Shown: positions 1 through 10,430 of the stretch, piece after piece
Layout of the letters: each line of letters begins with the position of its first letter
Position numbering within the stretch: position 1 is the first letter of the stretch
Assembly (NCBI GenBank): GCA_902789445.1
Contig: CADAOB010000007.1
Coordinates: forward strand, 89,279 to 153,278
Length of the DNA: 64,000 nt
DNA from: an uncultured Bacteroidia bacterium
GTDB taxonomy: Bacteria > Bacteroidota > Bacteroidia > Bacteroidales > UBA932
Direction: 5' to 3'
Translations under genes and position numbers: made by a program
Notes under the pieces: model-generated
Seen by the model: only the letters and a program-made list of their open reading frames with translations
Database searches by the model: none
Told to the model about the DNA's origin: nothing

Positions 1-204
1 GGTGTAGAAGTAGATTTCGTCCACTTCGATGCGCTCCTGCTCGTGGAGGGTGTAGAGGTCCGGGAAATGTTCCTGGAGGATGGCCATCATCTCTTCGTGG
101 CCGGTGATGACCGTGGCACCGCGCGGCGGAAGGATGCCGCACGATGCCGCAGTCAACATCAGCATCAGCAGGAGCGCGAAAACGACGGAGAAACGGCCTC
201 TCAT
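1..204 (-). CDS. N-terminus of a lipoprotein, cut by window edge
   Basis: The visible 68 residues begin with a hydrophobic signal (MRGRFSVVFALL...) ending in a lipobox-like TAASC with the lipidated Cys at about residue 22. The rest of the protein lies outside the window. It starts five bases after the hutI stop on the same strand and is therefore probably the last visible gene of the hut operon. No family can be recognised from the visible part. It may be an envelope protein that is merely co-transcribed with the histidine genes. Confidence 0.7.
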   Translation of the reverse strand, partial: MRGRFSVVFALLLMLMLTAASCGILPPRGATVITGHEEMMAILQEHFPDLYTLHEQERIEVDEIYFYT

Positions 205-209
205 GCTTT

Positions 210-1445
210 TCAGACGGCTTTCCCCTGCAGATAGACCTGCTGGATGAACGGGGAATGGTGAAGATAGGGGATCTTCGTCAGGTTCCAGCCCGGGCGGGTG
301 AGGATCAGGTCGGCGCGTTTGCCGGGGGTGATCGAGCCGCACTGGTCGCTGACACCCATGGCGTAAGCGCTGTTGAGCGTCACGGCGTTGAAGGCCTGGG
401 CGGGGGTCAGCCGCATCCGGATGCAGCCGAGCGCCCAGATCCAGCGCATGTCGCCGGCCGGTGAGGATCCCGGATTGTAGTCGGAAGCCAGGGCGACGCC
501 CAGGCCGGCGGCGATGTAGTCGCGGGCCGGGCCGTCGGGGATCCGCAGGAAAAAAGCGGAGCCCGGCAGGAAGGTCGGCATCGTCACAGAACCCCGCAGT
601 GCCTCGATCTCCGCGGCTCCGCTGTGCTCCAGGTGATCGACCGACAGGGCGCCGTATTTGACACCCACTTGCACGCCGCCGCTGACAGCCAGCTGGTTGG
701 CGTGAATCTTCGGACGCAGGCCGGCACGCAGGCCGGCGCCCAGTACCTTTTCGGCATCGGATACGGTGAAGAAGCCTTCTTCGCAGAAGATATCCACGAA
801 ATCGGCGTAGCGGGCGGCATCCGGCATCATCCGGCAGACCGTCTCCACGTAGTCCTCGTGCGTGTAGCCGCGCCCTACGGCGTGGGCCCCCAGGAAGGTG
901 GTGCGGATCAGGGCGGGGGAGGCCGCCTTGATGCGGTCGATGACGCGCAGCATCTTGAGTTCGTCCACGGGGTTGAGGCCGTAGCCGCTCTTGATCTCGA
1001 TGGCGCCGGTACCCTGGGCAATCATCTCGTCCACGCGCGCCATGGACTGCCGGAAGAGTTCGTCTTCGGAGGTCTGGTGCAGCAGGTCGGCGGAGTTGAG
1101 GATGCCGCCGCCCCGGGCCGCGATCTCTTCGTAGGAAAGCCCCCGGATCTTGTCGAGGAATTCCCCGTCCCGGCAGCCGGCATAGACGATGTGGGTGTGG
1201 CTGTCGCAGAAAGCCGGCATCAGCAGGCCGCCGCCGCAGTCGATGACTTCCTCGGCCCAATCGCGCGTCATATAGTCGCTCGCGCCGGCGCCGTCGCGTC
1301 CGTAGTCGAGAATCCGGCCGTCTTCGACCCGCAGCCAGGCGTTGTCGATCGTCCCGACCTCGTCCATCGCCGGGCCTTCTTTGCGCAGGACGCCTGCAGG
1401 CACGATGCCTGCAAGCGTTCCGATGTGGGTGAACAGCCGTCTCAT
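210..1445 (-). CDS. hutI: Imidazolonepropionase
   Basis: Cytosolic amidohydrolase-superfamily enzyme that opens 4-imidazolone-5-propionate to N-formimino-L-glutamate, the third step of histidine degradation. The 411-residue length is normal for the family. The metal-binding HxH lies in DSHTHIVYAG (His83 and His85), and the following segments match HutI throughout. The ATG at 1443-1445 overlaps the end of hutH by a few bases or abuts it, which indicates one transcript with hutH, hutU and ftcD. The assignment is secure from both the motifs and the neighbours. Confidence 0.95.
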   Translation of the reverse strand: MRRLFTHIGTLAGIVPAGVLRKEGPAMDEVGTIDNAWLRVEDGRILDYGRDGAGASDYMTRDWAEEVIDCGGGLLMPAFCDSHTHIVYAGCRDGEFLDKIRGLSYEEIAARGGGILNSADLLHQTSEDELFRQSMARVDEMIAQGTGAIEIKSGYGLNPVDELKMLRVIDRIKAASPALIRTTFLGAHAVGRGYTHEDYVETVCRMMPDAARYADFVDIFCEEGFFTVSDAEKVLGAGLRAGLRPKIHANQLAVSGGVQVGVKYGALSVDHLEHSGAAEIEALRGSVTMPTFLPGSAFFLRIPDGPARDYIAAGLGVALASDYNPGSSPAGDMRWIWALGCIRMRLTPAQAFNAVTLNSAYAMGVSDQCGSITPGKRADLILTRPGWNLTKIPYLHHSPFIQQVYLQGKAV

Positions 1446-1446
1446 C

Positions 1447-2930
1447 TTACAGATACTGTTTTTCGCGGATAAACTGGGCCGAACGGATGATCAGCGGATG
1501 CAGGTAGGTGTCCACTTCGAGGAAAGGTACGACTTTCCGGTAGTCGGCGTGGATCTTCTCCAGCAGCAGCGAGGTACGGGCCGGGCGGCGGAACTCCAGC
1601 GCCTGGGCGGCGTTCATCAGCTCGATGGCCAGCACGGTCTCCACATTGTCCACCACGCGCACGAGCTTGGTGGCGGAATTGGCCCCCATGCTCACGTGGT
1701 CCTCCTGTCCGTTGGACGAGGGCACCGAGTCGCAGGAAGCCGGCCAGCAGAGGCCCTTGTTCTGGCTGACGATGGAAGCCGCGGTGTACTGCGGGATCAT
1801 GAAGCCGCTGTTGAGGCCCGGATTCGGGGCCAGGTAGCGCGGCAGGCCGCGGTAGCCGTGGATCAGCAGGTAGGTGCGGCGTTCCGAGATGCTGGCCAGT
1901 TCCGAGAGGGCGATGGCCATCGTGTCCATCGGGATGGCGATGGGTTCGCCGTGGAAATTGCCGGCGGAGATGACCATATCCTCGTCGGGGAAGACGTTGG
2001 GGTTGTCGGTGGCGGCGTTGATTTCGTTTTCGATGACCGACTGCACATAGCGGAGATTGTCTTTTGCGGCGCCGTGCACCTGCGGGATGCAGCGGAACGA
2101 ATACGGATCCTGCACATGCTCCTTGGGACGGCGGATGAGCTGGCTGCCTTCGAGGACTTCGAGGAAGCGGGCGGCCGTGGCGATCTGGCCCTTGTGGGGA
2201 CGGATCTGGTGGCTGAGCGGCAGGAACGGCTCGATGCGGCCGTCGTAGGCTTCCAGCGACATGGCGCCGATCAGGTCGGCCCATTTGGACAGCCGTTTGG
2301 CCTGGATGAGCGACCAGACGGCGTGTGCGCTCATGAACTGGGTGCCGTTGAGCAGCGCCAGGCCTTCTTTCGACTGCAGGCGGATGGGTTCCCATCCCAT
2401 TTCTTTCCACACTTCGGCGGATGGACGGACCTGTCCCTTGTAGCGGACTTCGCCCAGGCCGATGAGCGGCAGGCTCAGATGCGCCAGGGGTGCCAGGTCG
2501 CCGGAGGCGCCGAGCGAGCCCTGCTGGTAAACGACCGGAATGATGTCGTTGTTGTACATGTCGATGAGCCGCTGCACGGTGACCAGCTGGGCGCCGGAAT
2601 GGCCGTAGGAAAGCGACTGGGCCTTGAGCAGCAACATCAGTTTGACGATGGCCGGACGGACTTCTTCGCCGGTGCCGCAGGCGTGGGACATCACGAGGTT
2701 GTGCTGGAGCTGCGACAGGTCTTCGGCGGGAATCGTCACATTGTATAGGGAGCCGAAGCCGGTGGTGATCCCATAGACCGGACGGCCGATGTCTTCCATC
2801 TTGGTGTCGAGATAGTGGCGGCACTTTTCGATGGCTGCCACGGCTTCATCCGAGAGGGCCAGCTGTTCGCCCGTCTCGATGATCTGCTGGACTCGCTCCA
2901 GCGTGAGATGTTCAGAGGATATATAATGCA

Positions 2931-2931
<1 letters not shown>
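1447..2931 (-). CDS. hutH: Histidine ammonia-lyase
   Basis: Deaminates L-histidine to urocanate, the first step of the pathway. The protein has 494 residues. The Ala-Ser-Gly triad that cyclises to the MIO electrophile is at residues 142-144 (GSLGASGDLAPLAHL), and the substrate loop YGITTGFG is at 53-60. The start is set at the ATG at 2929-2931, which shares its A with the hutU stop (TAATG), a translational-coupling arrangement. The open frame continues far upstream inside hutU, but that part is only hutU read in another frame. Confidence 0.95.
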
Positions 2932-4940
<2,009 letters not shown>

Positions 4941-4946
4941 GGCTGC

Positions 4947-6656
4947 TTATTGGTTGATGTGTCCGTTGACGACTTCGAGGACCTGGGCCTCCAGGGCTTC
5001 GGCTTCCTTGAGGATCTGGGCGGCGCGTTCGATCAGCGGCCGGGCGGGGGCCATGTCTTTCAGGCCGGAGGCGTTGATGCGGACATTGAGTTCGGCGCCA
5101 CGGCAGGCGGCGCGGGCGGCCAGGGCGGCTACGCCGGCGTCGGAAGCGGAGGCCGGATTGCCCTTGCGGGCCATCTCGAGGGCCAGCGGCAGGGCCTTCA
5201 GCGAAGCCTCCATCGTCTTCAAGGGCACGGAAGCGGCGTAGAGCGTCGCTTCTTCGAGGGCGGCAGCACGGGCGGCTTTCTCTTCCTCCGTGCCTTTGGG
5301 CATGCCGAAGCAGGCCATGATGCGGTCGAAGGCTGCGGTGTCTTCGTCCACCAGGTCAAGCAGTTCCTGCATCAGTGCCTGGCCTTTCTCGGCGACGTCG
5401 GAGAATTCTTTCCACCGATCGTCCCAGCCGCGCTTGTGGGCCGAGAGATTGGCCACCATCGTACCCAGGGCCGCGGAGAGGGCGCCCATGTAGGCGGAGA
5501 TGGAGCCGCCGCCCGGTGCGGGCGATTCGGAAGCGGTCTCGCGGGCGAAGCCTTCCGCGCTCATGCGCACGAGGCGATGCTTTTTGGCCTCCTCGGCTTC
5601 GTCCTGCATCAGGAATTCGATGACTTTCTCCCTGGGATCGAACGGCTTGAGGTCGTCGAGCGACATCGACTTGACGGCGATCTTCAGGATTTCGCTTTCG
5701 TCGATGCCCAGCGAACGCTGCTGGCGGGCGAGATAGAACTTGCCGGCCTCCAGCAGGACTTTCTTCGGAACCAGGCCGACGATCTCGGCACCGGTCACGC
5801 GCAGGCCGCGGGCGGCGGCGGCGCGGGAAACTTCCTCATAGGCCACGTGGAGCGGCGTCGCGTCGATGTCGGTGATGTTCATCGAAACCTGGGCGATACC
5901 GTATTCGTCAATGTACCAGCCGATGGCCTTGCAGCCCTTCAGCGTGCCGGGAATCCAGATCTGCTCGCCGTTCTCATCTTTGAGCAGTTTGCCGGTCAGC
6001 GAGCCGCCTTCGCGGGCCTTGCGGCCTTTCTCGCGGACGTCGAAGGCGATGGCCATCGCCCGGCGGGTGGAAGTCGTGTTGAGGTTGTAGTTCACCGCCA
6101 CCAGGAAATTGCGGGCGCCGACGTTCGTCGCGCCCGAACGGGCTACGGTGTCGTTGTAGGCTTCCGGGCTGAAGTCAGGACGGCGGGCCGGATCGGCGAT
6201 CTTGTCGGGCAGCGCCTCGTATTCACCGGCGCGGCAGACCGCGAGGTTCCGGCGCTCTTCCTTGTAAGCGGCCGCTTCATAGCAGTAGCAGGGGATGCCC
6301 AGTTCTTCATAAAGACGCTTCGCCAGGTCTCTTGCCAGCGAAGCGCATTCCTCGAGTGTGATGCCCGATACGGGGATGAGCGGAAGCACGTCCGTCGCAC
6401 CGGAGCGGGGATGGGCACCGTGATGGTGTCGCATATCGATGAGTTCCTGCGCTTTGGCGGCGCCGCGGAAGGCGGCTTCACAGACGGCGGCAGGTTCGCC
6501 TACGAACGTGACCACGGTCCGGTTGGTCGCTTCGCCCGGATCTACGTCGAGCACTTTTACGCCCTCAACCGTGGCGATGGCAGCGACAATGTTGTCAATC
6601 ACGGATTTATCGCGTCCCTCGCTGTAGTTGGGGACGCATTCGACAATCTGTTTCAT
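4947..6656 (-). CDS. ftcD: Glutamate formimidoyltransferase / formimidoyl-THF cyclodeaminase
   Basis: Bifunctional enzyme that moves the formimino group of formiminoglutamate to tetrahydrofolate, giving glutamate, and then releases ammonia to form methenyl-THF. The 569 residues contain the formiminotransferase N- and C-subdomains (about 1-325, starting VECVPNYSEGRD) and an all-helical cyclodeaminase domain (about 345-560, including SPAPGGGSISAYMGAL). This gene fixes the route: histidine nitrogen and carbon feed glutamate and the folate one-carbon pool, so HutF/HutG are not needed. It is the first gene of the operon. Confidence 0.95.
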   Translation of the reverse strand: MKQIVECVPNYSEGRDKSVIDNIVAAIATVEGVKVLDVDPGEATNRTVVTFVGEPAAVCEAAFRGAAKAQELIDMRHHHGAHPRSGATDVLPLIPVSGITLEECASLARDLAKRLYEELGIPCYCYEAAAYKEERRNLAVCRAGEYEALPDKIADPARRPDFSPEAYNDTVARSGATNVGARNFLVAVNYNLNTTSTRRAMAIAFDVREKGRKAREGGSLTGKLLKDENGEQIWIPGTLKGCKAIGWYIDEYGIAQVSMNITDIDATPLHVAYEEVSRAAAARGLRVTGAEIVGLVPKKVLLEAGKFYLARQQRSLGIDESEILKIAVKSMSLDDLKPFDPREKVIEFLMQDEAEEAKKHRLVRMSAEGFARETASESPAPGGGSISAYMGALSAALGTMVANLSAHKRGWDDRWKEFSDVAEKGQALMQELLDLVDEDTAAFDRIMACFGMPKGTEEEKAARAAALEEATLYAASVPLKTMEASLKALPLALEMARKGNPASASDAGVAALAARAACRGAELNVRINASGLKDMAPARPLIERAAQILKEAEALEAQVLEVVNGHINQ

Positions 6657-6672
6657 ATAGGTAGTAAATAAA

Positions 6673-6715
6673 TTGTGTATCTTTTGAATTCAAACCAAAA
6701 ATCAAAGATACACAA
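6673..6715 (-). promoter_or_regulatory. hut operon promoter with inverted repeat
   Basis: Perfect 12-base arms, TTGTGTATCTTT at 6673-6684 and AAAGATACACAA at 6704-6715, are separated by 19 bases just upstream of ftcD. The right arm, read on the minus strand, contains TATCTTTG (6703-6710), a match to the Bacteroidota -7 box TAnnTTTG. A dimeric repressor bound here would cover the promoter. A role as operator is inferred; a hairpin in the leader is the alternative. No clear -33 box was found. Confidence 0.55.
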
Positions 6716-6764
6716 TATTTCTGAAATCCCTGAGGACTATTTGATGAAATGCCCGGGCAGGACG

Positions 6765-7658
6765 CTAGCCGTCGTGCGTTGAAAGCCATTCGCCGAGGAT
6801 CCGGCAGTAATCGTCGTGCCGGTCCACGAAACACATGTGGCGGGCGCCTTCCATCAGTTCCCAGCGGCTGCCCGGGATGCCTTCGTGCATCGCCCGGGCA
6901 ACGGCCGGCGTGCAGAGGTCCTCGGACCCGCTGAAGATGAGGCAGGGCTGCGTGATTTCGCCGAGCCTGCCGGTGTATTCGAAATCCGCCAGGCTGCCGG
7001 TGGGCACGTACTCGTTCGGTCCCCAGCCATAGAGATACGATTCCCGGCCGCTGCGTTTGGGGCGGGTGAGGCATTCCGGGCTGTCCGCATCCGTGCTGGC
7101 GCAGTGCAGCGTCATGAAATGTTCGTTGGCCCGCAGGTAGGCCGGATCGTCCCAGTTGCCGCTCTCTTCGGCCCGGCGGATGGCTTCCTGCTCCTCTTCC
7201 GGCATCAAAGCGATCATCCGGTGCTGCTCGCTGGCCCAAAGGCTGGAGGAGGAATGACCGCTCGAGATGATGGCCGAGCAGATGCCCGCCGGCTGCTTCT
7301 CAATCAGGTAGGCGATGATCAGCATCCCGCCCCAGGACTGGCCGAGGATGTGCAACTGGTCGAGATGCAGGTATTCGCGCAGCGCGATCAGCTCGTCCAT
7401 CCAGGTCTCCTGCGTCCAGAGTTCCGGATGCCCGTCCAGGTAGGAATTGCCGCAGCCGATCTGGTCGTACGAGATGACCTGCCGCCCCGTTTCGGCGATA
7501 CAGTCCAGCACTTCGAAGTAATTGTGCGTGCTGCCGGGGCCTCCGTGTAGCAGCAGGAGCGGTTTCCGCTCCCGCGATCCTTCACCCACGATCCGGTAGT
7601 AGGTCTTGTGGCCCAGGAAGGGCATATATCCCTCTTCGATGCGTTGTTTCTTACCCAT
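6765..7658 (-). CDS. Proline iminopeptidase-family alpha/beta hydrolase
   Basis: A 297-residue alpha/beta hydrolase with the oxyanion segment HGGPGSTHNYF (about 39-48), the nucleophile elbow GQSWGG (Ser108), an acidic residue in FSGSEDLCTP and the terminal His in ARHMCFVDRHDDY. HGGPG together with GQSWGG is typical of the proline-specific or L-amino-acid peptidase group (S33). It lacks a signal peptide, so it is probably a cytosolic exopeptidase acting on short peptides with N-terminal Pro or hydrophobic residues. It is divergent from the S41 gene at 7725 and separate from the hut operon. Confidence 0.85.
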   Translation of the reverse strand: MGKKQRIEEGYMPFLGHKTYYRIVGEGSRERKPLLLLHGGPGSTHNYFEVLDCIAETGRQVISYDQIGCGNSYLDGHPELWTQETWMDELIALREYLHLDQLHILGQSWGGMLIIAYLIEKQPAGICSAIISSGHSSSSLWASEQHRMIALMPEEEQEAIRRAEESGNWDDPAYLRANEHFMTLHCASTDADSPECLTRPKRSGRESYLYGWGPNEYVPTGSLADFEYTGRLGEITQPCLIFSGSEDLCTPAVARAMHEGIPGSRWELMEGARHMCFVDRHDDYCRILGEWLSTHDG

Positions 7659-7668
7659 AGGAATCCTT

Positions 7669-7699
7669 TTTGTTTATTCTACAAATTTAAGTAATTTTG
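7669..7699 (+). promoter_or_regulatory. Bacteroidota-type promoter
   Basis: TTTG at 7669-7672, a 19-base spacer and TAATTTTG at 7692-7699 fit the -33/-7 consensus. It points to the S41 peptidase gene that starts at 7725. Confidence 0.7.
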
Positions 7700-7724
7700 A
7701 AAGTCGTTTCAACGGATTTTGAAA

Positions 7725-8642
7725 ATGAGAAAGATGATGGCATATCTGCTGGCCCTGCTCCTGTCCGGAGCGGCCACTTCCTGCGGCTTCTTTGCCGATC
7801 AGGAGACGCCGGAAGGCTATGTCCGCCATTGTGCGCGGATCCTGGACACGGGCCTTTATGCCGACAGCCCGCAGTGGAAGGCGAAGAAGCAAGAGATGCT
7901 GGCCGCGGCAAAGAATTTCACGACGCTGGACGAGGCGCGCGCGGCGGTCGCGGAAGCGGCCCCCGTCGCCGGCGGCAAGCATTCCCGGCTCGTCGGGCCG
8001 GTCCGGGATACGGCCGCCTATGAGGAGATTGCGCCGGAAGTGAAAATGCTGGAGGGCGGTGTGGCCTATGTACTCCTGCCGGCCCACAGCGCCGTCAAGG
8101 TCAGCGACTCGCTCTATATCCACACCGTGCTGGATTTCTTGCAGGAACACCTCGATGCGGCGGGCTTCGTCATCGATCTGCAGAAAAATTCCGGCGGAAA
8201 TATGCATCCGATGATCGCCGCCGTGTCGCCGCTGCTTCCCGAAGGCGTTATCCTGAAGTTCAAGACGCGCAGGAAAACCGCGCCTGTCACCCTTCAGTCC
8301 GTGCTGCGGACCGCCGGCGTCGCGGCCTCGCCGGACAGGAAGGCGCCTGTCTCGGCGCCGGTTGCCATCCTGACGGATGACTGGACGGCCAGTTCGGGGG
8401 AGGCGACGCTCCTGTGCTTCCGTGGCCTGGAGAATGTCCGTGTGTTCGGCAAGCCGACGGCCGGCTACGCCAGCGCCAACGTTCCCACCCCGCTGGCGGA
8501 CGGCTGGAAACTGCTCGTCACCATCGCCTGCGACGTCGCCCGCACGGGCGAAGTCTTCTGCGACGATCCCATCGATCCCGACGTCTCCACAGAAACGCCG
8601 CTGGAAGATGCGCTCGCCTGGATCCGGTCACGAAGTCATTAA
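7725..8642 (+). CDS. S41-family peptidase lipoprotein
   Basis: A 305-residue predicted lipoprotein: signal MRKMMAYLLALLL followed by GAATSC, with the lipidated Cys at about residue 20. The C-terminal-processing-peptidase core is visible as IDLQKNSGGNMHPM and TDDWTASSGEATLL, the latter holding the likely nucleophile Ser. No PDZ domain is evident, and the layout resembles small S41 enzymes of the nisin-resistance-protein type. It probably cuts peptide tails in the periplasm. I chose the ATG at 7725 over a TTG two codons upstream because it gives a conventional signal peptide. The substrate is unknown. Confidence 0.8.
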   Translation: MRKMMAYLLALLLSGAATSCGFFADQETPEGYVRHCARILDTGLYADSPQWKAKKQEMLAAAKNFTTLDEARAAVAEAAPVAGGKHSRLVGPVRDTAAYEEIAPEVKMLEGGVAYVLLPAHSAVKVSDSLYIHTVLDFLQEHLDAAGFVIDLQKNSGGNMHPMIAAVSPLLPEGVILKFKTRRKTAPVTLQSVLRTAGVAASPDRKAPVSAPVAILTDDWTASSGEATLLCFRGLENVRVFGKPTAGYASANVPTPLADGWKLLVTIACDVARTGEVFCDDPIDPDVSTETPLEDALAWIRSRSH

Positions 8643-8663
8643 ACAAATTAAACAAAGAATACG

Positions 8664-8933
8664 ATGGAAATGAAATTCTGCCAGAGCTGCGGAATGCCGC
8701 TCAGTGAAGCGTATTTCGGCACGGATGCCGACGGGGGCAAGAACGAAGATTACTGCAAGTACTGCTATGCGGACGGCCGCTTCCTGCAGGAATGCACGAT
8801 GGACGAAATGATTGAACACTGCGCCCAGTTTGTCGATGAAGTCAACAAAAATCTGCCCGAGCCCATTACCCGGGAGCAGTATGTAGCGCAGATGAAACAG
8901 TATTTCCCGCAGTTGAAGCGCTGGCGCGGCTGA
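8664..8933 (+). CDS. Small zinc-ribbon protein
   Basis: An 89-residue protein beginning MEMKFCQSCGMPL and followed by YCKYCYADG. The four cysteines in two CxxC pairs would bind one zinc. The remainder is helical and acidic. It matches the widespread small putative zinc-ribbon family (Zn_ribbon_2) of unknown role. It lies 21 bases after the S41 gene on the same strand, so the two may be co-transcribed. Confidence 0.75.
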   Translation: MEMKFCQSCGMPLSEAYFGTDADGGKNEDYCKYCYADGRFLQECTMDEMIEHCAQFVDEVNKNLPEPITREQYVAQMKQYFPQLKRWRG

Positions 8934-8934
8934 T

Positions 8935-9702
8935 TCAGTTCTGCGCTGCTTCTCCTTTCTCCTTTTCTTCCTGCTTGTTGCGGAGTTCGTCCAGGTAACT
9001 GGCCGTGATGACGCCGGAGGGGAGGGCGATGATGGCTACGCCGAACAAGGAGGACAGCATACTCACGAAACGGCCGATGCTGGTGACCGGGCAGACGTCG
9101 CCGTAGCCGACCGTGGTCAGCGTGACGGTGGCCCAGTAAAGGGCGTCAAAAAAGGATGCGAATGTCGCCTGTCCGGTGTCAGGATTGACCTGGGGCTCCA
9201 CATTGAACATGATGAGCGCCGTGATGAAAACATAGAACGCGGCGATGACCAGCACGGAAACGAGCACTTTCTTCTCCCGCTTGAGCACGTCGACCAGAAT
9301 ATCCAGTTTGTCGGTATAACGGATAAACTTCAGCAGGCGGGCGATGCGGAACAGCCGGGTGAGCCGCAGCAGTTTGAAACTGTTGCTCATCACCGTGAAC
9401 ACCGGAATGATCGAGAGCAGGTCGATAATGGCCATGAAAGTGAACGGGTAGATGAGGAACGAAAGTGCACCCCGTCCCAACTTGTAATCGGCCGTGATCC
9501 AGCGCAGGAGGTAATCGATGATGAAGACGATGACCGTCACCAGCTCAATGATGCGGAACGCAGGGTGGTAAGTCAAAAACATCAGCGGGATGATGCTGGC
9601 CACGATCAGGACCATCATCACGATGTCATAGATCCGGCTGATCCGGGAATCCCCCTCGGCCCGCTGGATGATCTCAAAGATTCTTTTTCGCCAATTGTCC
9701 AT
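8935..9702 (-). CDS. Voltage-gated-type potassium channel
   Basis: A 255-residue six-helix ion-transport protein. The selectivity filter TVGYGD is present in TVTLTTVGYGDVCPVT between the last two helices. The fourth helix carries spaced arginines (LLRLTRLFRIARLLKFIR) like a voltage sensor. The short C-terminal tail is charged and has no RCK or cyclic-nucleotide domain. It is expected in the inner membrane as a tetramer. It converges on the zinc-ribbon gene with a one-base gap. Confidence 0.9.
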   Translation of the reverse strand: MDNWRKRIFEIIQRAEGDSRISRIYDIVMMVLIVASIIPLMFLTYHPAFRIIELVTVIVFIIDYLLRWITADYKLGRGALSFLIYPFTFMAIIDLLSIIPVFTVMSNSFKLLRLTRLFRIARLLKFIRYTDKLDILVDVLKREKKVLVSVLVIAAFYVFITALIMFNVEPQVNPDTGQATFASFFDALYWATVTLTTVGYGDVCPVTSIGRFVSMLSSLFGVAIIALPSGVITASYLDELRNKQEEKEKGEAAQN

Positions 9703-10194
9703 ACTGTCAGGAATCGAATATCCTGCAAGTTATTGAAAAAAACGGACAAGCGCAAATATCCCTCCCATCGCCTTTCTGTTCCGGCCGGAACAGAAAGAAT
9801 TCGGCAAGCGGAAGATTCAGTTGCGGATTCTCCATGAAACGGGAGCATCGTTGCGATAAACCCGAAAATCACGGGGCGCGCCGCCGAAATTGACAATGCT
9901 GATAATCAGAAAGTTACGTTTTGTACTGCGCTCACTGCGGCAAAAATGGGCCGGGGAGCGCGGTATCTATCTACAACTAGCAGATTATCAGTGATAGTTG
10001 GATAATGATTGCGCTCTGTGAATTTCGGGTTCGCAGAAAACGCATCCCGGAGTGCAATAGAAAAAGGGAGAATATAAAAACGGCTTGTGCGCCATCTTTT
10101 GTGTGCGTCGTCCCTCTTGTCACGGCGCAACCATCTGTGTCGTGGCAGGAGAAAGCGAGAAAGCGAGAAAGCGCCCAAAGCGACTCACAAATAA
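9703..10194. other. Intergenic stretch without a supported gene
   Basis: About 490 bases between the channel gene and the tRNA-Cys terminator. Open frames here are short and have no recognisable motif. It contains a 26-base perfect palindrome at 9772-9797 and three tandem copies of GAAAGCGA/C at 10151-10174. Nothing else was identified. Confidence 0.6.
9772..9797. repeat. Perfect 26-bp palindrome
   Basis: CTTTCTGTTCCGG is followed directly by its reverse complement CCGGAACAGAAAG, with no spacer. It sits about 70 bases upstream of the potassium-channel start. There is no U-tract on either side, so it is more like an operator for a dimeric regulator than a terminator. Confidence 0.7.
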
Positions 10195-10224
10195 GAAAGG
10201 AGCCGTTTCAAACGACTCCTTTCA
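10195..10224 (-). terminator. Terminator after tRNA-Cys
   Basis: The near-perfect hairpin GAAAGGAGtCGTTT / AAACGgCTCCTTTC lies a few bases beyond the 3' end of tRNA-Cys on the minus strand. The run of T is short (TTTC TTATTT), so efficiency is uncertain. Confidence 0.65.
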
Positions 10225-10230
10225 TTTGCG

Positions 10231-10301
10231 AGGTGCCTAGCGGAATTGAACCGCTCTACCTGGTTTTGCAGACCAGTGCCTAACCTCCCGGCCCAGGCAC
10301 C
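10231..10301 (-). tRNA. tRNA-Cys (GCA)
   Basis: On the minus strand a 7-bp acceptor stem GGTGCCT/AGGCACC closes the molecule. The anticodon arm CTGGT-CTGCAAA-ACCAG shows anticodon GCA, and the T arm is GCGGTTCAATTCCGC. The discriminator base is U, as expected for cysteine tRNA. The CCA end is not encoded. Confidence 0.95.
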
Positions 10302-10381
10302 AATTGGACTACAAATATAGCGCTTTTTTTTGATATGGCAAGATTTTTTGTGATCGGCATACTGAAAAGATGAAAAACCTG

Positions 10382-10389
10382 TAACTTTG
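10382..10389 (+). promoter_or_regulatory. -7 promoter element
   Basis: TAACTTTG matches TAnnTTTG 42 bases before the glycosyltransferase start. No TTTG lies at the usual distance upstream, so this is a partial match. Confidence 0.45.
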
Positions 10390-10430
10390 CCGCCGGACTC
10401 CCGCAAGAGGGCAAAACGAAACAAAAGAGC

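Noticed and set aside
9906..10178. Minus-strand 90-codon frame upstream of tRNA-Cys
   Set aside because: No recognisable family, includes a simple GAAAGCGA repeat, and no promoter or ribosome-binding site; insufficient support.
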